Origin: Branchiostoma floridae | Taxonomy: Eukaryota > Chordata > Leptocardii > Amphioxiformes > Branchiostomatidae | Assembly (NCBI RefSeq): GCF_000003815.2 | Contig: NC_049993.1 | Location: 17,500,842 to 17,564,841 of the forward strand | Length of the DNA stretch: 64,000 bases | Direction of reading: 5' to 3' | Shown here: one piece after another, positions 61,971 to 64,000 of the stretch | How the letters are laid out: every line of letters begins with the position of its first letter | Numbering within the stretch: the stretch's first letter is position 1 | Notes under the pieces: model-generated | Database searches by the model: none | Told to the model about the DNA's origin: nothing | Seen by the model: only the letters and a program-made list of their open reading frames with translations | Made by a program: the position numbers and the translations under genes

Positions 61971-62207
61971 TAGGGGGTTCTATCTGTTCGATATGGCGTT
62001 CAGTCCACTGCTTGGTACTGTACCCCCTCTGGAATCTAACCTACATGTATATCTACCAAGTACAACTGCCAGGTTAGCTTCAAAGACGTTTGCTGCCCTC
62101 CTTCTTTTTATTGAGGGATGCAAATTTAGTGTCAATCTTATAGCGTGCACGCAATCTCTACATTCGCCAAAGTGCAGTTACATCAGCGCGTACACGTAGA
62201 TCAGTCC

Positions 62208-62410
62208 TAGCCTCCATAGCAGGCTCTTTTGGGCTCATAATACACTTTTGCTGGACATTTCTATTTGTACTCGGTCACTGATTGCTGGCGTTTTCTGGAG
62301 GCCGGCAATCAGAAAGCGCCAGCAATCAGCGACCGAGTACAAATAGAAATGGCCGGCAAAAGTGTATTATGAGCCCAAAAAAGGCCCCAGAGAGCCTGCT
62401 ATGGAGGCTA
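62208..62410. mobile_element. TAGCCTCCATAGCAGG foldback MITE (complete copy)
   Basis: 203 bp with ~85-bp arms: TAGCCTCCATAGCAGGCTCT and AGAGCCTGCTATGGAGGCTA, with ATAATACACTTTTGC / GCAAAAGTGTATTAT inside. Flanks GATCAGTCC and GATCAGTGC form a 9-bp duplication with one difference. Confidence 0.8.
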
Positions 62411-62419
62411 GATCAGTGC

Positions 62420-63435
62420 AATGGGTGGTGTAATGGCGGTTTAAGACCACACTAAGCGGCTTTATGCCAATGCAGACCAGCAGCAGACGGCTTTTTGGCT
62501 TAGGCTAAACTTTTTTTCCCTGATACACATGATCAGTTGTGCTGATTTGTACATGCATTGCATATTACACAAACCCTATCTGCCAAGTCCATCTACCAAA
62601 TTAATTTCCACGTCATTTGTTGACATCCGCATATTTCTTGATGGATGTTGACTAGCGTAGGAGCAATGTCTACGTTAAGTCTTTCTAGCAACTCAGACCG
62701 GCTTTTTGGCTTAGGATGAACATTTTGGTAATTCTCAGTCATGGTGATCGGTACATATATCGCATATCGGAAATCATAATTTGCCATAGTCATGCCGTTT
62801 AAAGCTTTCCTTTCGTGTACCACAACAGCCATTTTCAAAAGTAGAATGGTCTTAACCCAATACGTACTAGCTGTAGATTGCTTATCGGGGAAAGCTTGAC
62901 AAAGTACCAGCATTTACAATCGCCACCATAAACATAGAAGTAAGCTCTTGCGGTTTTTGTAAAGCCCAACTGATCTCCGTCGTCTCTGAAAATGCTGATC
63001 CTCTGATACACCGAGAATACATCGACTACAAATAACTTCATGTTCTTTGTACTGCAATGGGATGACACTAGTCATTCCTTATTCATTAGTAAGTATAAGA
63101 TATCCATCGTCATCAAAAACCAGAACCAATTTACCCAGTGATTAGTTTCTTTGGGAATTTAGACCATAAAAAAAAACTATCTGACGTAAGTTTTAGAAAT
63201 GTATTTGTTGCATATCAGAGTGGAATTGGTCCAGGTTTTTCATAACGTTTATTTGCAAATAAATCCCCAAAAGCAAAATCACAAGCAGATATTGTATATA
63301 AGATAATAATAATAAGAGTACAGTGATATTCATAGATGTTACCTATCCAAAGATAGCAAGATACTAAGATACTAAGAAGTAAAATGACAGGATCTAAAGA
63401 TACTCTTTTGGATTTGATCTCTTTGCTGCCACGCT
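62420..63435. other. no recognised feature
   Basis: Intergenic; open frames of up to 106 codons on the minus strand have no recognised similarity. Confidence 0.35.
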
Positions 63436-63440
63436 GCTAC

Positions 63441-63710
63441 TTATTTATCCTCTTCATCCCATGTGGGACATAAGGCTGTGATAAGTTTCCTCCACTGGGG
63501 TCTGTTCTGCGCTAGGGACTGAGCAGCATCCCGGAGGATCCCAATGGCCGCTAGGTCTTTAGCCACAGTGCGTCTCCATGTAGGTTTGGGACGTCCCCGT
63601 TTTCTCTTCCCCTCAGGGGCCCAATGTAGAGCAACTTTGGGGATACGGTCATCCGACATCCGCAGGACATGGCCCACGTTGGAGGCATATAAAACGATGG
63701 AGAAGATCAA
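63441..63710 (-). mobile_element. LINE ORF2 C-terminus
   Basis: Minus-strand frame reads VGHVLRMSDDRIPKVALHWA then PEGKRKRGRPKPTWRRTVAK, with AQNRPQWRKLITALCPTWDE before the stop. GHVLRM-DDR-P, G-R-x-R-G-R-P-x-x-T-W-R-R-T and the R-x-x-W-R-x-x-x-x-A-L-C-P end are hallmark residues of non-LTR ORF2 tails. The reverse-transcriptase core is missing. Confidence 0.75.
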
Positions 63711-63739
63711 GGCTTTACCCTTATCTATAATTGATTGCT

Positions 63740-64000
63740 AGAACATTATCTGGAAGGCTAGCTTGTAACGTGGAAGTTCTAAAAGCCCTGTACCCTCTCC
63801 TACTCTTCGGCCTTCAGGGTTGATCCTTTCGTCAATTTACAAATGGGACGCTCATATCGGGCCTCAATCTCTTAATGGATGAAGGGATTATGCGTAAAGA
63901 TCGTAGTCCGGCCGGACTTACGCTAATGTCACCCTGTCTGTTTCCGGAGGCTACTTAGTCAATGTTAAACAAAGGTCAGACGGAAGTTCAATGCCCTAGC
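63740..64000. other. no recognised feature
   Basis: End of window; nothing supported. Confidence 0.3.

Overview
This window is animal nuclear DNA: spliced genes with GT-AG introns, AATAAA signals, many CA, TA and GA microsatellites, tRNA-headed SINEs, truncated non-LTR retrotransposons and many small foldback/MITE elements. The gene types (a tandem array of rolling-stone-like membrane proteins, a Patched-domain protein, a single-pass type II membrane protein carrying an NPMY motif), the repeat style and the two N gaps suggest a cephalochordate draft assembly, probably Branchiostoma. This is an inference; no search was run.

Layout. (1) 1-5.4 kb: three minus-strand exons (3620-3748, 862-966, 194-268) joined by phase-1 introns encode part of a type II membrane protein whose C-terminal part lies beyond base 1. 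(2) 5-11 kb: repeats (foldback elements, a ~150-bp monomer array, G/C tracts) and a 377-base gap. (3) 11.4-23.9 kb: a head-to-tail, plus-strand cluster of rolling-stone-like genes. Four look intact (11513-12954, 14270-15546, 17089-18463, 19684-21980), each a 30-31 codon first exon joined in phase 0 to one large exon with about six membrane segments. A fifth (23079-23875) keeps its promoter and first exon but has lost nearly all of exon 2. Two further broken exon-2 pieces lie at 18554-18710 and 20483-20560. All five first exons share a ~115-bp proximal promoter with a GTCACATGAC-type E-box. (4) 25242-31263: a four-exon Patched/RND-family gene of 1200 codons, similar to PTCHD3, that lacks the paired aspartates of the TM4 GxxxDD motif and carries a ~360-residue cytoplasmic tail; its second intron holds a 952-bp piggyBac-like MITE. 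(5) 31.6-64 kb: no intact gene recognised. This half holds the 3' ends of at least six truncated LINEs, several MITE families with visible target-site duplications, tandem repeats, a 100-N gap, a 74-nt near-perfect hairpin (61897-61970), a coding-derived repeat pair and a possible promoter with first exon (58915-59196).

The rolling-stone-like cluster shows birth and death in place: duplication, patchy sequence sharing between 3' halves, decapitated copies and conserved promoters. The products would be multi-pass membrane proteins, most ending in a class I PDZ-type tail (VTAL). No functional link between the cluster and the Patched-like gene is visible beyond adjacency and shared orientation.
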